The position numbers and the translations under genes are program-made. 7,623 bases of DNA, from assembly GCA_029861795.1 (NCBI GenBank), contig JAOTYS010000222.1, positions 1 through 7,623 on the forward strand, written 5' to 3'. How positions within the stretch are numbered: position 1 is the first letter of the stretch; each line of letters opens with the position of its first letter. The notes beneath the pieces were generated by a model. The model was not told where the DNA came from and ran no database searches. It was given only the letters and a program-made list of their open reading frames with translations. This DNA comes from Gammaproteobacteria bacterium. GTDB lineage: Bacteria; Pseudomonadota; Gammaproteobacteria; Arenicellales; JAOTYS01. This document shows, one piece after another, positions 1-5,911 of this stretch.

Positions 1-69
1 TTGGTACACGATATCCTCTCCCGTAGGAGCAGTATCTTGCTGCGGTGTCGATATCGTCGAGCCTTTAAC

Positions 70-92
70 TTCGCCTCAAGGCGAACCTACAA
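70..92 (-). repeat. REP-like palindrome, left copy of an inverted pair
   Basis: The arms TTCGCCT (70-76) and AGGCGAA (79-85) form a perfect 7-bp stem around two bases, followed by CCTACAA. Read on the minus strand this is a TTGTAGG head followed by the stem. A GTAG tetranucleotide just 5' of a short GC-rich palindrome is typical of bacterial REP elements that are mobilised by RAYT (TnpA-REP) transposases. No such transposase gene is in the window. It lies downstream of the leftward HAD gene, so it could also form a hairpin near that mRNA's 3' end. The REP assignment rests on form, not on counted copies. Confidence 0.6.
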
Positions 93-104
93 TGATGATG
101 GGTT

Positions 105-128
105 TTGTAGGTACGCCTTTAGGCGTAC
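105..128 (+). repeat. REP-like palindrome, right copy of an inverted pair
   Basis: The head TTGTAGG (105-111) is followed by TACGCCT (112-118), two bases, and AGGCGTA (121-127), a perfect 7-bp stem that gains one more pair if G111 and C128 are counted. It matches the neighbouring copy in inverted orientation, 12 bases away. The two stems differ at their second base pair, T-A in one and A-T in the other, so pairing is kept on both sides. This head-to-head arrangement resembles a BIME, the usual pairing of REP units. Confidence 0.6.
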
Positions 129-147
129 ATCCATCGATCCAACGAAA

Positions 148-178
148 GCCAACACGTAACGCACTTGATGCGGTTGGC
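148..178. repeat. Bulged stem-loop in the 3' region of the HAD gene
   Basis: GCCAAC (148-153) pairs with GTTGGC (173-178), and CGCA (160-163) pairs with TGCG (169-172) around a 5-base loop. Six unpaired bases (154-159) form a bulge on one side only. That gives ten base pairs in two helices. There is no T-run beside it, so it is not a textbook intrinsic terminator in either direction. It may be part of the same intergenic repeat block as the REP pair, or a 3'-end structure of the leftward transcript. Confidence 0.4.
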
Positions 179-231
179 GAGGCGGATCTGTTATCGAAGA
201 GGCCGCATGAGTAGCCGCTTGCCGGCACACC

Positions 232-951
232 TTAACACTGCAATTGATCGGCGAGATCCAGGAGGTCGCGGGCAACGACGTCGAAAGATCGCGCCGGTTT
301 GAGATTGTCCACTTGATCTGGCCCGTACTCGGTGGGACGAGCGACGAAAGCAGTACGAAAACCATGGCTGGATGCGGCGATGAGGTCATCGTTGTGCGCG
401 GCGACCATTAGACATTGGTTCGGCTTGAGGTCGAGGTACTCGGCGGTGCTTAGGTATGATTCCGGCTGTGGTTTATAGTGCCTGGAGACTTCCGCGCCCA
501 GTATCGCATCCCACGGTAAACCTGCTCGTTTAGCCATGTTTACCAATAGCGCCACGTTGCCGTTAGACAGCGTGACAAGAATATATTTGCGCTTGAGGCG
601 CTCGAGTCCCGCCACGCTGTCGGGCCAAGGATCGAGACGATGCCAAGCGCGGTTGAAGTCATCGATCTCGGCTTCGTTCAATCCAGAAATGTTGAACCCT
701 TCCAATAGTTGTTCCAAGCTCATGCGGTGTAAGTCATCGAGTTTGGTCCAATGCATTTCGCCGCTGCGAACACGCGACATCGCCGGCTGATATAGACCGC
801 GCCAGGCATCAGCAAAATCTTCCCAGTCGATATCCAAGCCCTTGGCTCGCCCTAACGCACGACCTGCGCGAATAATACTGCTGCGCCAGTCGACCACGGT
901 GCCAAAAACATCGAACGTGAGGGCTTTAACCGAGTTTGAGTCGATTGACAT
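232..951 (-). CDS. HAD-superfamily hydrolase, haloacid dehalogenase type II-like
   Basis: This 239-residue protein has the length and motif order of cytoplasmic type II (L-2-haloacid) dehalogenases, which hydrolyse 2-haloacids through an aspartyl-ester intermediate. Motif I is FDVFGT, with nucleophile Asp14 and Thr18. The helical cap covers about residues 20-105. Motif II is TLSNGN (Ser129), Lys160 lies in HYKPQPESY, and motif IV is AAHNDD (184-189). Taking Pseudomonas L-DEX numbering from memory, Lys160, Tyr166 and Asp189 align without gaps to Lys151, Tyr157 and Asp180, but Ser175 and Asn177 become Ala184 and His186. The substrate may therefore differ; a general phosphatase or another dehalogenase specificity is possible. 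The start has a good GAGGAA ribosome site. It lies 45 bp downstream of the zinc-ribbon gene, so the two are probably co-transcribed. The family call is firm and the substrate is not. Confidence 0.9.
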   Translation of the reverse strand: MSIDSNSVKALTFDVFGTVVDWRSSIIRAGRALGRAKGLDIDWEDFADAWRGLYQPAMSRVRSGEMHWTKLDDLHRMSLEQLLEGFNISGLNEAEIDDFNRAWHRLDPWPDSVAGLERLKRKYILVTLSNGNVALLVNMAKRAGLPWDAILGAEVSRHYKPQPESYLSTAEYLDLKPNQCLMVAAHNDDLIAASSHGFRTAFVARPTEYGPDQVDNLKPARSFDVVARDLLDLADQLQC

Positions 952-957
952 GAAGCG

Positions 958-963
958 TTCCTC
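958..963 (-). promoter_or_regulatory. Ribosome binding site of the HAD gene
   Basis: GAGGAA on the minus strand lies six bases before the ATG at 951-949. It is the clearest Shine-Dalgarno sequence in the window and fixes the HAD start. It sits in the 45-bp gap after the zinc-ribbon gene, which suggests independent ribosome loading on a shared mRNA. Confidence 0.7.
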
Positions 964-996
964 AAGTCGCAGTGGGATGTCAGCTCACAATACGCA

Positions 997-1890
997 TTAC
1001 AGCAAATCGATCAGCTCGCCGACGAAATCCCCCAGATCCAAACTGCCTCCGATGTCCTTCCCCAGCATATAGGAATTGGGGCCAGGCGGCGTGGGGTGCC
1101 GATAGCGCTGTTCGCGTTTGGCCTGTTCAAGTTTGCGATGGGTATCCTCGTGAGCCTTGGCCAATGCTCCAGATTTTATCCATCGAAGGACGGCGTCGAG
1201 CTCGCCTTGGTCAAACCAGATGCCGTCTTGTTTACATGTATCGACGATGATCCCGCTTTTGCCGCCATAGTTGCGGCGGTGCATAAGTTTGGTGCACAGT
1301 GGACAATGTTTGTAGAACGGCGCACCGGTCGTCGCTAGTGAGTCACTAGCAACTTGCGGTCGGTGGTCCGGCGCAACCATCTCTCCCGACGCGGCCACGC
1401 GTTGGGCGCGCTGTTCTAACAACTGAAAAATCTGACTCCCTAACCACAGACCGGCACACTTTCCGCACTCAAGTACCGAGAGCCGTTCGCCACCTAAGCT
1501 GCGACTGGCGAGGTGATTGCCAGTACCACACACCGGACAAATGAAGTCAGTTCGCTCTCCCGCATTACCCTCGGGCAGGATGGGTGTGGCGCAGTAATGA
1601 CAGTACCTGGCGCGATCACTGATGCGCGCAGTGCAAGTGGGACAGACGGTGTGAAGGTCGCGCTCGTGCAAGGAAAAGTCAGAACCGCAAAACCCGCAAG
1701 CGGCAGTCTTGCCGTGTCTGGCAGCACCACAAGAAGAGCAGCGCACCACCGATGCATTATGTACTTTTCGTGCCTCGGGCACGGTAATGAGTTCACCACA
1801 GGAGCAGTGAAAACGATTTCCACCCTCACGCTGTGAGGCGTCGTATTGCCTGTGGCAGGCGTCACATCCGACGAGAAACCGTAAGCTCAT
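997..1890 (-). CDS. Multi-zinc-ribbon protein with two zf-TFIIB-like domains
   Basis: This 297-residue protein has no recognised enzymatic domain, but five paired cysteine knuckles can be read in order: C9/C12 with C29/C31; C51/C54 with C65/C68; C83/C86 with C97/C100; C118/C121 with C142/C145; and C196/C199 with C219. The last two units end in CxxCxGLWL and CxxDGIWFDQGEL, the signature of the zf-TFIIB (PF13453) family. In the final unit the fourth ligand, normally Cys or His, is Asp222. The tail (about 245-270) is charged and the extreme C-terminus is acidic and hydrophobic. No signal peptide or membrane segment is seen, so it is probably cytoplasmic. Its role is unknown; zinc ribbons of this kind bind nucleic acid or protein. 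The start at 1890 has only a weak GTGGG upstream. An AT-rich patch at about 1926-1945 may hold the promoter, but no convincing hexamer pair was found. It is probably in an operon with the HAD gene. Confidence 0.85.
   Translation of the reverse strand: MSLRFLVGCDACHRQYDASQREGGNRFHCSCGELITVPEARKVHNASVVRCSSCGAARHGKTAACGFCGSDFSLHERDLHTVCPTCTARISDRARYCHYCATPILPEGNAGERTDFICPVCGTGNHLASRSLGGERLSVLECGKCAGLWLGSQIFQLLEQRAQRVAASGEMVAPDHRPQVASDSLATTGAPFYKHCPLCTKLMHRRNYGGKSGIIVDTCKQDGIWFDQGELDAVLRWIKSGALAKAHEDTHRKLEQAKREQRYRHPTPPGPNSYMLGKDIGGSLDLGDFVGELIDLL
1334..1350. repeat. Perfect 17-bp dyad inside the zinc-ribbon gene
   Basis: GCTAGTGA (1334-1341) and TCACTAGC (1343-1350) are exact reverse complements around one central G. 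In the leftward reading the site encodes part of the linker between the two zf-TFIIB-like units (near residues 182-186, SDSLA). It could be a protein-binding dyad or simply chance: a dyad of this size is not very unlikely in 7.6 kb. Confidence 0.4.
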
Positions 1891-2043
1891 CGTAACCCAC
1901 TCTGGTCTGATGTTGAGTGCGACAGCAATTGTTTAATTTGAAAAGGCAATCGTAGCTCCACGCTCAGTAATTTAGCAGCAGTGGCACAATTGGTAATATC
2001 GGATAGAGCAATGATCGTGGGCACATCGTTGAATGGTTCCGGC

Positions 2044-2058
2044 ACACCTGAACGGTGT
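2044..2058. repeat. Short hairpin in the gap before the zinc-ribbon gene
   Basis: ACACC (2044-2048) and GGTGT (2054-2058) form a 5-bp stem with a 5-base loop. There is no T-run on either side, so it does not look like a terminator. Apart from this, a terminator-like hairpin near 2096-2109 and an AT-rich patch, I see nothing in the 234-bp gap 1891-2124. Confidence 0.25.
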
Positions 2059-2088
2059 TATTACGACAAGTGGCGCTTGTCTATGCAG

Positions 2089-2109
2089 AAATTATAGACC
2101 CTCGGGTCT
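2089..2109 (-). terminator. Possible weak terminator of the VTT-oxidoreductase gene
   Basis: On the minus strand, AGACCC and GGGTCT (2109-2104 and 2101-2096) form a GC-rich inverted repeat around two bases, followed by ATAATTT. It begins 15 bases after the TGA stop at 2125-2127. The stem is short, the loop would need to open a pair, and the T-tract is broken by A, so termination would be inefficient if it occurs. Confidence 0.35.
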
Positions 2110-2124
2110 CGGCAGTGGCTCGAC

Positions 2125-4260
2125 TCAACCACGACGCCAGGTGTGAAACCGTTCTACCCAGCGCAGCAGGCCGGCTGGGGCATGGGCTCGTTTCCACTCC
2201 CCGGCAGCGTACTTATTGGCTTCGGCAAGCGTGGGATAGATATGGATAGTGCTAAGGATCTTGTTGAGACCGACCTTCTGACGCATGGCGATGATGTATT
2301 CTGCGATGAGATCGCCGGCGTGCTCTCCCACGATTGTGACCCCAAGAATCCTGTCCTTGCCTGGAACGGTAAGGACTTTGACTATTCCATGGGCCTCTTC
2401 ATCGGCGATGGCACGATCCAGTTCTTCGATCTTGTAAGTGGTCACTTCGTACTTCACGCCTTTCTCTTGGGCTTCGAGTTCGTTGAGACCCACTCTTGCC
2501 ACTTCAGGATCGGTAAACGTTGCCCATGGGATGACCGAGTAATCCGCCCGGAACTTTTTCAAGCCGCCGAATAACGCATTGACTGACGCATACCAGGCTT
2601 GATGCGCTGCAGTATGGGTGAATTGATATGGTCCAGCGACGTCACCGCAGGCGTAAATGTTTGGGTACTTAGTCTGCAGAAAGTCGTTTACCGCGACCGT
2701 GCGTTGTTTGGACAGATCAATGCCTAGTTCCTCTAGGCCGTAGCCGGTGGTATTGGCGACCCGCCCGACCGCCACCAGCAACTCATCGAACCCGACCCGA
2801 ATGTCTTCTCCCTGGTGCTCACACACCACAATCCTTTCACCATTCTCGATGCGAAACTCCTTGGCTTTATGGTCGACCAGAACCTCGATGCCTTCTGCCC
2901 TGAATTGCTTTGTCACCATCTCCGACACTTCAGGGTCTTCTCGACTCAGAATACGGGGGAGCATCTCGATCTGGGTGACGTTAGAACCAAAGCGTGCAAA
3001 ACATTGAACCAATTCGCTGCCAATGGGACCACCACCGAGGACCACTAGTCTCTTTGGCAACTCCCGCAATTCCCACACCGTATCCGACGTCACATAGCCG
3101 ACCTCTTCCACTCCGGGTATAGGCGGCACAAATGGGTGCGCCCCGGCGGCGATGACGATGCTGCGGGTGGTTAGGGTTTTTCCGTTCACGTCCACCGCGT
3201 AAGGGGAAGTCATATTGGCTTCACCTTGAATACATTCGACACCTAACTTTGTATAGCGCTCCACCGAGTCGTGGGGTTCGATGGTTTGAATTATCCGTTG
3301 TACCCGATCCATGATATCAGCGAAATCAAAATCCACATTGGCGGACTTGAACCCGAACTGTTCCGCGCGTTTGACATGGGAAAGAAACTTTGCTGAACGT
3401 ATAAGCGCCTTAGAGGGCACACAACCCGTGTAGAGACAGTCCCCTCCCATCTTGTGTTTTTCAATAAGGGTAACCTTGGATTTCACTGCCGCAGCAATAT
3501 AAGCAGCCACCAAACCGGCTGAACCCGCGCCGATTACAATGAGATTGCGGTCGAATTTGTTGGGCTTGTCGTACATGCGCAGCACCTTCCTAGTCTGAAT
3601 AAATTCAAGGGTTTTCCTTGTAATAAGAGGAAATAGGCCCAGCAGCGCAAAGGATCCGATGAGACCAGGTGAGAGGATGCCACCGAGCGACTCAAGCTTG
3701 GCGATTTGTGTTCCCGCATTAACGTAGACGATGGTGCCGGGGAGCATGCCGATCTGGCTGACGATCCAGAATACAAGAGTTCGTATTGGTGTGAGGCCCA
3801 TTAACAGGTTGATTAGGAAGAACGGGAACGCCGGAATCAGACGCAGCGTAAAAAGGTAAAAGGCACCATCTTTTTTGATGCCCTCATTGATTGCAGTGAG
3901 GTTGCTGGCGAATTTCTCCTGCACCATGTCCCGCAGCAAGAAGCGCGACACTAAAAAGGCAACGGTGGCGCCGATGGTGGATGCGAACGATATAATCACT
4001 GTTCCCCAGATTAATCCAAAGATTGCACCTCCAACTAAAGTCATGATTACTGCACCGGGTAATGAAAGGCCGGTGACCGCTACATAAAGTAAGAAGAAAA
4101 ACGAGGCGCTCATCCACGGCTGTGCCTGACGGTAAGCGTCGATCGCCGATTGCTGGGTCTTGAAGTACTCGAGGGTGAAGTACTCGCCGAGATCGAACAA
4201 AAAAAAGGCCGCGGCCACAGCCGCTAGGACCAACAGCAGCAGAACTTTGGTGTTATTCAT
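2125..4260 (-). CDS. VTT-domain membrane protein fused to FAD-dependent disulfide oxidoreductase
   Basis: This 711-residue two-domain protein has an N-terminal half (1 to about 215) that is a TVP38/TMEM64 (VTT, DedA-like) membrane domain. TM1 is at about 5-23, and the domain carries the TLRLIPAFPF stretch (138-147) and GMLPGTIVYVNAG (171-183). From about 238 to 690 it is a class I pyridine nucleotide-disulfide oxidoreductase: FAD site GAGSAG (244-249), redox pair C275-LYTG-C280, NAD(P)H site GGGPIGSE (409-416) followed by Glu432, second FAD motif ACGD (537-540), and dimerisation domain to the end. Glu432 at the end of the second strand suggests NADH rather than NADPH. The catalytic motif reads HIYPTLAE (673-680): the His of dihydrolipoamide dehydrogenase is Tyr675, a position where mercuric reductase has Tyr. 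However, the C-terminal vicinal Cys pair and the heavy-metal domain of MerA are absent. The FAD part is probably held at the inner face of the membrane; its electron acceptor is unknown. The ATG at 4260 has no clear Shine-Dalgarno, but it gives an intact first TM helix. Confidence 0.92.
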   Translation of the reverse strand: MNNTKVLLLLVLAAVAAAFFLFDLGEYFTLEYFKTQQSAIDAYRQAQPWMSASFFFLLYVAVTGLSLPGAVIMTLVGGAIFGLIWGTVIISFASTIGATVAFLVSRFLLRDMVQEKFASNLTAINEGIKKDGAFYLFTLRLIPAFPFFLINLLMGLTPIRTLVFWIVSQIGMLPGTIVYVNAGTQIAKLESLGGILSPGLIGSFALLGLFPLITRKTLEFIQTRKVLRMYDKPNKFDRNLIVIGAGSAGLVAAYIAAAVKSKVTLIEKHKMGGDCLYTGCVPSKALIRSAKFLSHVKRAEQFGFKSANVDFDFADIMDRVQRIIQTIEPHDSVERYTKLGVECIQGEANMTSPYAVDVNGKTLTTRSIVIAAGAHPFVPPIPGVEEVGYVTSDTVWELRELPKRLVVLGGGPIGSELVQCFARFGSNVTQIEMLPRILSREDPEVSEMVTKQFRAEGIEVLVDHKAKEFRIENGERIVVCEHQGEDIRVGFDELLVAVGRVANTTGYGLEELGIDLSKQRTVAVNDFLQTKYPNIYACGDVAGPYQFTHTAAHQAWYASVNALFGGLKKFRADYSVIPWATFTDPEVARVGLNELEAQEKGVKYEVTTYKIEELDRAIADEEAHGIVKVLTVPGKDRILGVTIVGEHAGDLIAEYIIAMRQKVGLNKILSTIHIYPTLAEANKYAAGEWKRAHAPAGLLRWVERFHTWRRG

Positions 4261-4287
4261 CTAGTGTTCGTTAAACGTCGTCTGGAG

Positions 4288-4316
4288 AATATAGCGTGAT
4301 TGAGAAACCGGTGTAG
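4288..4316 (-). promoter_or_regulatory. Weak candidate promoter of the VTT-oxidoreductase gene
   Basis: On the minus strand TATATT (4293-4288) matches the sigma-70 -10 box at five of six bases. Seventeen bases upstream the -35 position reads CTACAC, which is poor. Transcription would start near 4281, about 20 bases before the ATG. A dyad covers the -35 position, so an activator could make up for the weak box. This is inference. Confidence 0.25.
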
Positions 4317-4321
4317 GTTTC
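4304..4321. promoter_or_regulatory. 6-6-6 dyad, possible operator
   Basis: GAAACC (4304-4309) and GGTTTC (4316-4321) are exact reverse complements with a 6-base spacer. The two arm centres are 12 bp apart, about one helical turn, which suits a dimeric regulator. The dyad overlaps the -35 position of the leftward candidate promoter. No regulator gene lies in the window. Confidence 0.3.
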
Positions 4322-4484
4322 GTGAATCGCCTCCCCGATTGTATGAGATATCGCCCAAGCTTACAGTCAGGGCCATACCACCAAGGCGAGTATCCCTGCC
4401 AACTCCTTTCTCGAGCGCCCGGCTGGCGGATACATCGATCAAGCCCAGATACTCCGCTCGGTCAGTAGTCGGACTCCTTTTTTG

Positions 4485-4500
4485 CGACAGAGTTCTGTCG
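4485..4500. promoter_or_regulatory. 16-bp dyad, possible operator
   Basis: CGACAGA (4485-4491) and TCTGTCG (4494-4500) flank two central bases as a perfect 7-bp inverted repeat. Six Ts precede it on the plus strand (4478-4483). For an intrinsic terminator the T-run would have to follow the hairpin, and it does so on neither strand, so an operator or a structural role is more likely. Confidence 0.3.
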
Positions 4501-4532
4501 GCCCCAACTCAGCGAGTGCAAGAGAGCAGACA

Positions 4533-4545
4533 CCCCTGCAAGGGG
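4533..4545. promoter_or_regulatory. Short dyad upstream of the rightward promoter
   Basis: CCCCT (4533-4537) and AGGGG (4541-4545) flank GCA, ending seven bases before the candidate -35 box. It is short enough to be chance. Its position would suit an activator site. Confidence 0.2.
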
Positions 4546-4552
4546 ATCCACC

Positions 4553-4582
4553 TTGTTTCAAAGGGTACTAGCCGCCTATATT
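4553..4582 (+). promoter_or_regulatory. Candidate sigma-70 promoter of the phosphatase operon
   Basis: TTGTTT (4553-4558) as -35 and TATATT (4577-4582) as -10 are separated by 18 bases. The -10 box matches the consensus at five of six bases; the -35 keeps the TTG core. Transcription would start near 4589, leaving a leader of roughly 38 bases before the ATG at 4627. Confidence 0.45.
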
Positions 4583-4626
4583 GGGTTCCCTAATTTGCTT
4601 TTTGACCAAATGAAGTTCGGTGAGCT

Positions 4627-5232
4627 ATGGCTTTGTGCTTCGTGCGACACGGACAAACAGATTGGAACCTGCAACGGCGGTTTCAGTCGCGAACCGATAT
4701 TGCCCTAAATGAAACTGGCCGCACCCAAGCACGCCAGATTCGAGATGAATTCTTGAGACGAAAGCTACGCTTTGTTTCCGCGTACTGCTCACCGCTTAGT
4801 CGCGCGCAGCAGACTACGCAGATCATTTTAAACGGCACGGACATCGTGCCAGTGGTAGAGCCGTCCTTCACCGAGTTGGACTTAGGTGAGTACGAGGGAT
4901 GTCTGGAGCAGGAACTACGCACGCGCTACGGCGCCAGTTACGACCAATGGCGAGAACAGGGTTTTCTAGAGCCCGCCCCAGGTGGAGAGAGCGTTATGGA
5001 TGGAGTACAACGGGTGCACGCCTCAATGTCCACATTGCGCCACGATGCACTCAAAGGTGATACGCTCGTCGTCGCGCACCAGGGAGTGATAATGTCGATG
5101 AAAGTTGTGCTCAGCGGACGCGAGGATATCGGCAGCTTGCGCTCGTTCAAGCAAGCCAACGATGTGATTGAACTCTGGGACGCGCAGCAGGGTACTTTGA
5201 TAGAGACCCTAAGGGTCCCGGCATCCAGTTGA
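4627..5232 (+). CDS. Histidine phosphatase family protein (phosphoglycerate mutase-like)
   Basis: This 201-residue cytoplasmic protein is of the branch 1 histidine phosphatase family, in which a phospho-histidine forms transiently. The N-terminal signature is RHGQT (7-11), with His8 as the predicted phospho-acceptor. Arg7, Arg59 in SPLSRAQQT and His151 in VVAHQG complete the phosphate pocket. Glu83 in TELDLGEYEG is the likely general acid. Length and motif spacing are normal for the family, which includes alpha-ribazole phosphatase, cofactor-dependent phosphoglycerate mutase and phosphoserine phosphatase; the sequence does not show which substrate is used. An in-frame TGA at 4621-4623 just before the ATG means the start cannot lie further upstream. 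The nearest Shine-Dalgarno-like bases (GGTGAG) are too close to the start to be convincing. It is the first gene of the rightward set, 42 bp before the glycosylase. Confidence 0.9.
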   Translation: MALCFVRHGQTDWNLQRRFQSRTDIALNETGRTQARQIRDEFLRRKLRFVSAYCSPLSRAQQTTQIILNGTDIVPVVEPSFTELDLGEYEGCLEQELRTRYGASYDQWREQGFLEPAPGGESVMDGVQRVHASMSTLRHDALKGDTLVVAHQGVIMSMKVVLSGREDIGSLRSFKQANDVIELWDAQQGTLIETLRVPASS

Positions 5233-5274
5233 CGGCAACAACGATACTGCGACTCAGCACAGAGAAATGGAGCA

Positions 5275-5901
5275 ATGGATCTGAGCTATGATGCACAGCG
5301 AGCTGTTGTCACGCTGCGACGAAGCGATGAACAGTTGGCAGCCCTTATGCGTCGCGTGGGTCGATTTGCTTTGGTGCCGAGAAGCAATATGACACCGTTT
5401 CACGAGCTGCTCCGCGCCATCATCTATCAACAGCTCTCCGGAAAGGCCGCGTCAGCGATCTATAAGCGAATATTGAAATTGCTGGGCGCGCGCAAACCAT
5501 CACCGCGAGCCATACTTGAACTTTCCACCGAGGAGCTGCGGGTCGCGGGCTTATCTCGTTCGAAAATCATTTCCGTCAAAGATCTTGCACACAAGACCAT
5601 CGAAGGTATGGTGCCTGGAAAGCGTAGGTTGCAGAAGATGGAGGACAAGGAAATTGTTGCCAAGCTGGTGGCGGTGCGAGGTGTCGGTCAGTGGACAGCG
5701 GAGATGTTATTGATCTTTAACCTTGGTCGTCCTGATGTATTGCCGGTGAGCGATCTCGGCGTTCGGAAAGGATTCATGCTAGCGTACCAAACGGGTGTCA
5801 TGCCAACCGAGGCGGAGTTGCAGCAGTACGGTGAACGATGGCGACCCTATCGCAGCGTGGCCAGTTGGTATTTGTGGCGCGCCAACGATCTGGAGTATTA
5901 G
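5275..5901 (+). CDS. DNA-3-methyladenine glycosylase 2 family protein (AlkA-like, HhH-GPD)
   Basis: This 208-residue base-excision repair enzyme is predicted to remove alkylated purines such as 3-methyladenine from DNA. The HhH-GPD domain begins with FHELLRAIIYQQLSGKAA (42-59). The helix-hairpin-helix is LVAVRGVGQWTAEM (131-144), and PVSDLGVRKG (157-166) holds the catalytic aspartate, Asp160, in the position of AlkA Asp238 (numbering from memory). AlkA has two adjacent aspartates there; here the first is Ser159. It lacks the extra N-terminal domain of E. coli AlkA, so it belongs to the compact form of about 200 residues, and no iron-sulfur cysteine cluster is present. Other ATGs nearby are out of frame. 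A GGAG ends only two bases before this start, unusually close. The 42-bp gap after the phosphatase suggests co-transcription. No Ada-type operator was recognised. Confidence 0.9.
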   Translation: MDLSYDAQRAVVTLRRSDEQLAALMRRVGRFALVPRSNMTPFHELLRAIIYQQLSGKAASAIYKRILKLLGARKPSPRAILELSTEELRVAGLSRSKIISVKDLAHKTIEGMVPGKRRLQKMEDKEIVAKLVAVRGVGQWTAEMLLIFNLGRPDVLPVSDLGVRKGFMLAYQTGVMPTEAELQQYGERWRPYRSVASWYLWRANDLEY

Positions 5902-5911
5902 CGGCAAGTGC

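Larger units (their letters stand above)
4261..4626. other. Divergent intergenic region
   Basis: These 366 bases separate the leftward VTT-oxidoreductase gene from the rightward phosphatase gene and should carry both promoters. I see a fair rightward promoter close to the phosphatase gene, a weak leftward -10 box, and three short dyads. I see no convincing gene: the two open frames here (97 codons rightward, 61 codons leftward) have no recognisable domain and run across the regulatory elements. No tRNA-like fold or riboswitch was recognised. Confidence 0.6.

Noticed and set aside
2..208. Open plus-strand frame running in from the left edge through the REP pair
   Set aside because: It reads straight through both palindromes and the bulged stem-loop and gives a low-complexity product with no recognisable domain, as spurious frames over REP elements do.
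1513..1836. 107-codon rightward frame antisense to the zinc-ribbon gene
   Set aside because: It lies wholly within the zinc-ribbon gene, whose cysteine motifs are clearly real, and its own product has no recognisable features.
1975..2050. tRNA-like stretch (AATTGGTAATAT followed later by GGTTCC)
   Set aside because: No acceptor, anticodon or T-arm pairing can be drawn, and the spacing is wrong for a tRNA.
2125..4260. Annotation of the fusion as mercuric reductase
   Set aside because: The CxxxxC site and Tyr675 fit, but the N-terminal heavy-metal domain and the C-terminal vicinal cysteine pair of MerA are missing, and no other mer gene is present.
4257..4442. 61-codon leftward frame whose TGA overlaps the ATG of the VTT-oxidoreductase gene (ATGA)
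   Set aside because: The ATGA overlap and a GGAG nine bases before a TTG start are suggestive of a leader peptide, but the product has no recognisable features and the frame covers the candidate promoter and dyad. It is not supported enough to call.
4300..4593. 97-codon rightward frame in the divergent intergenic region
   Set aside because: The product is rich in Arg, Pro and Ser without domain, signal or family likeness; it overlaps the dyads and the rightward promoter.
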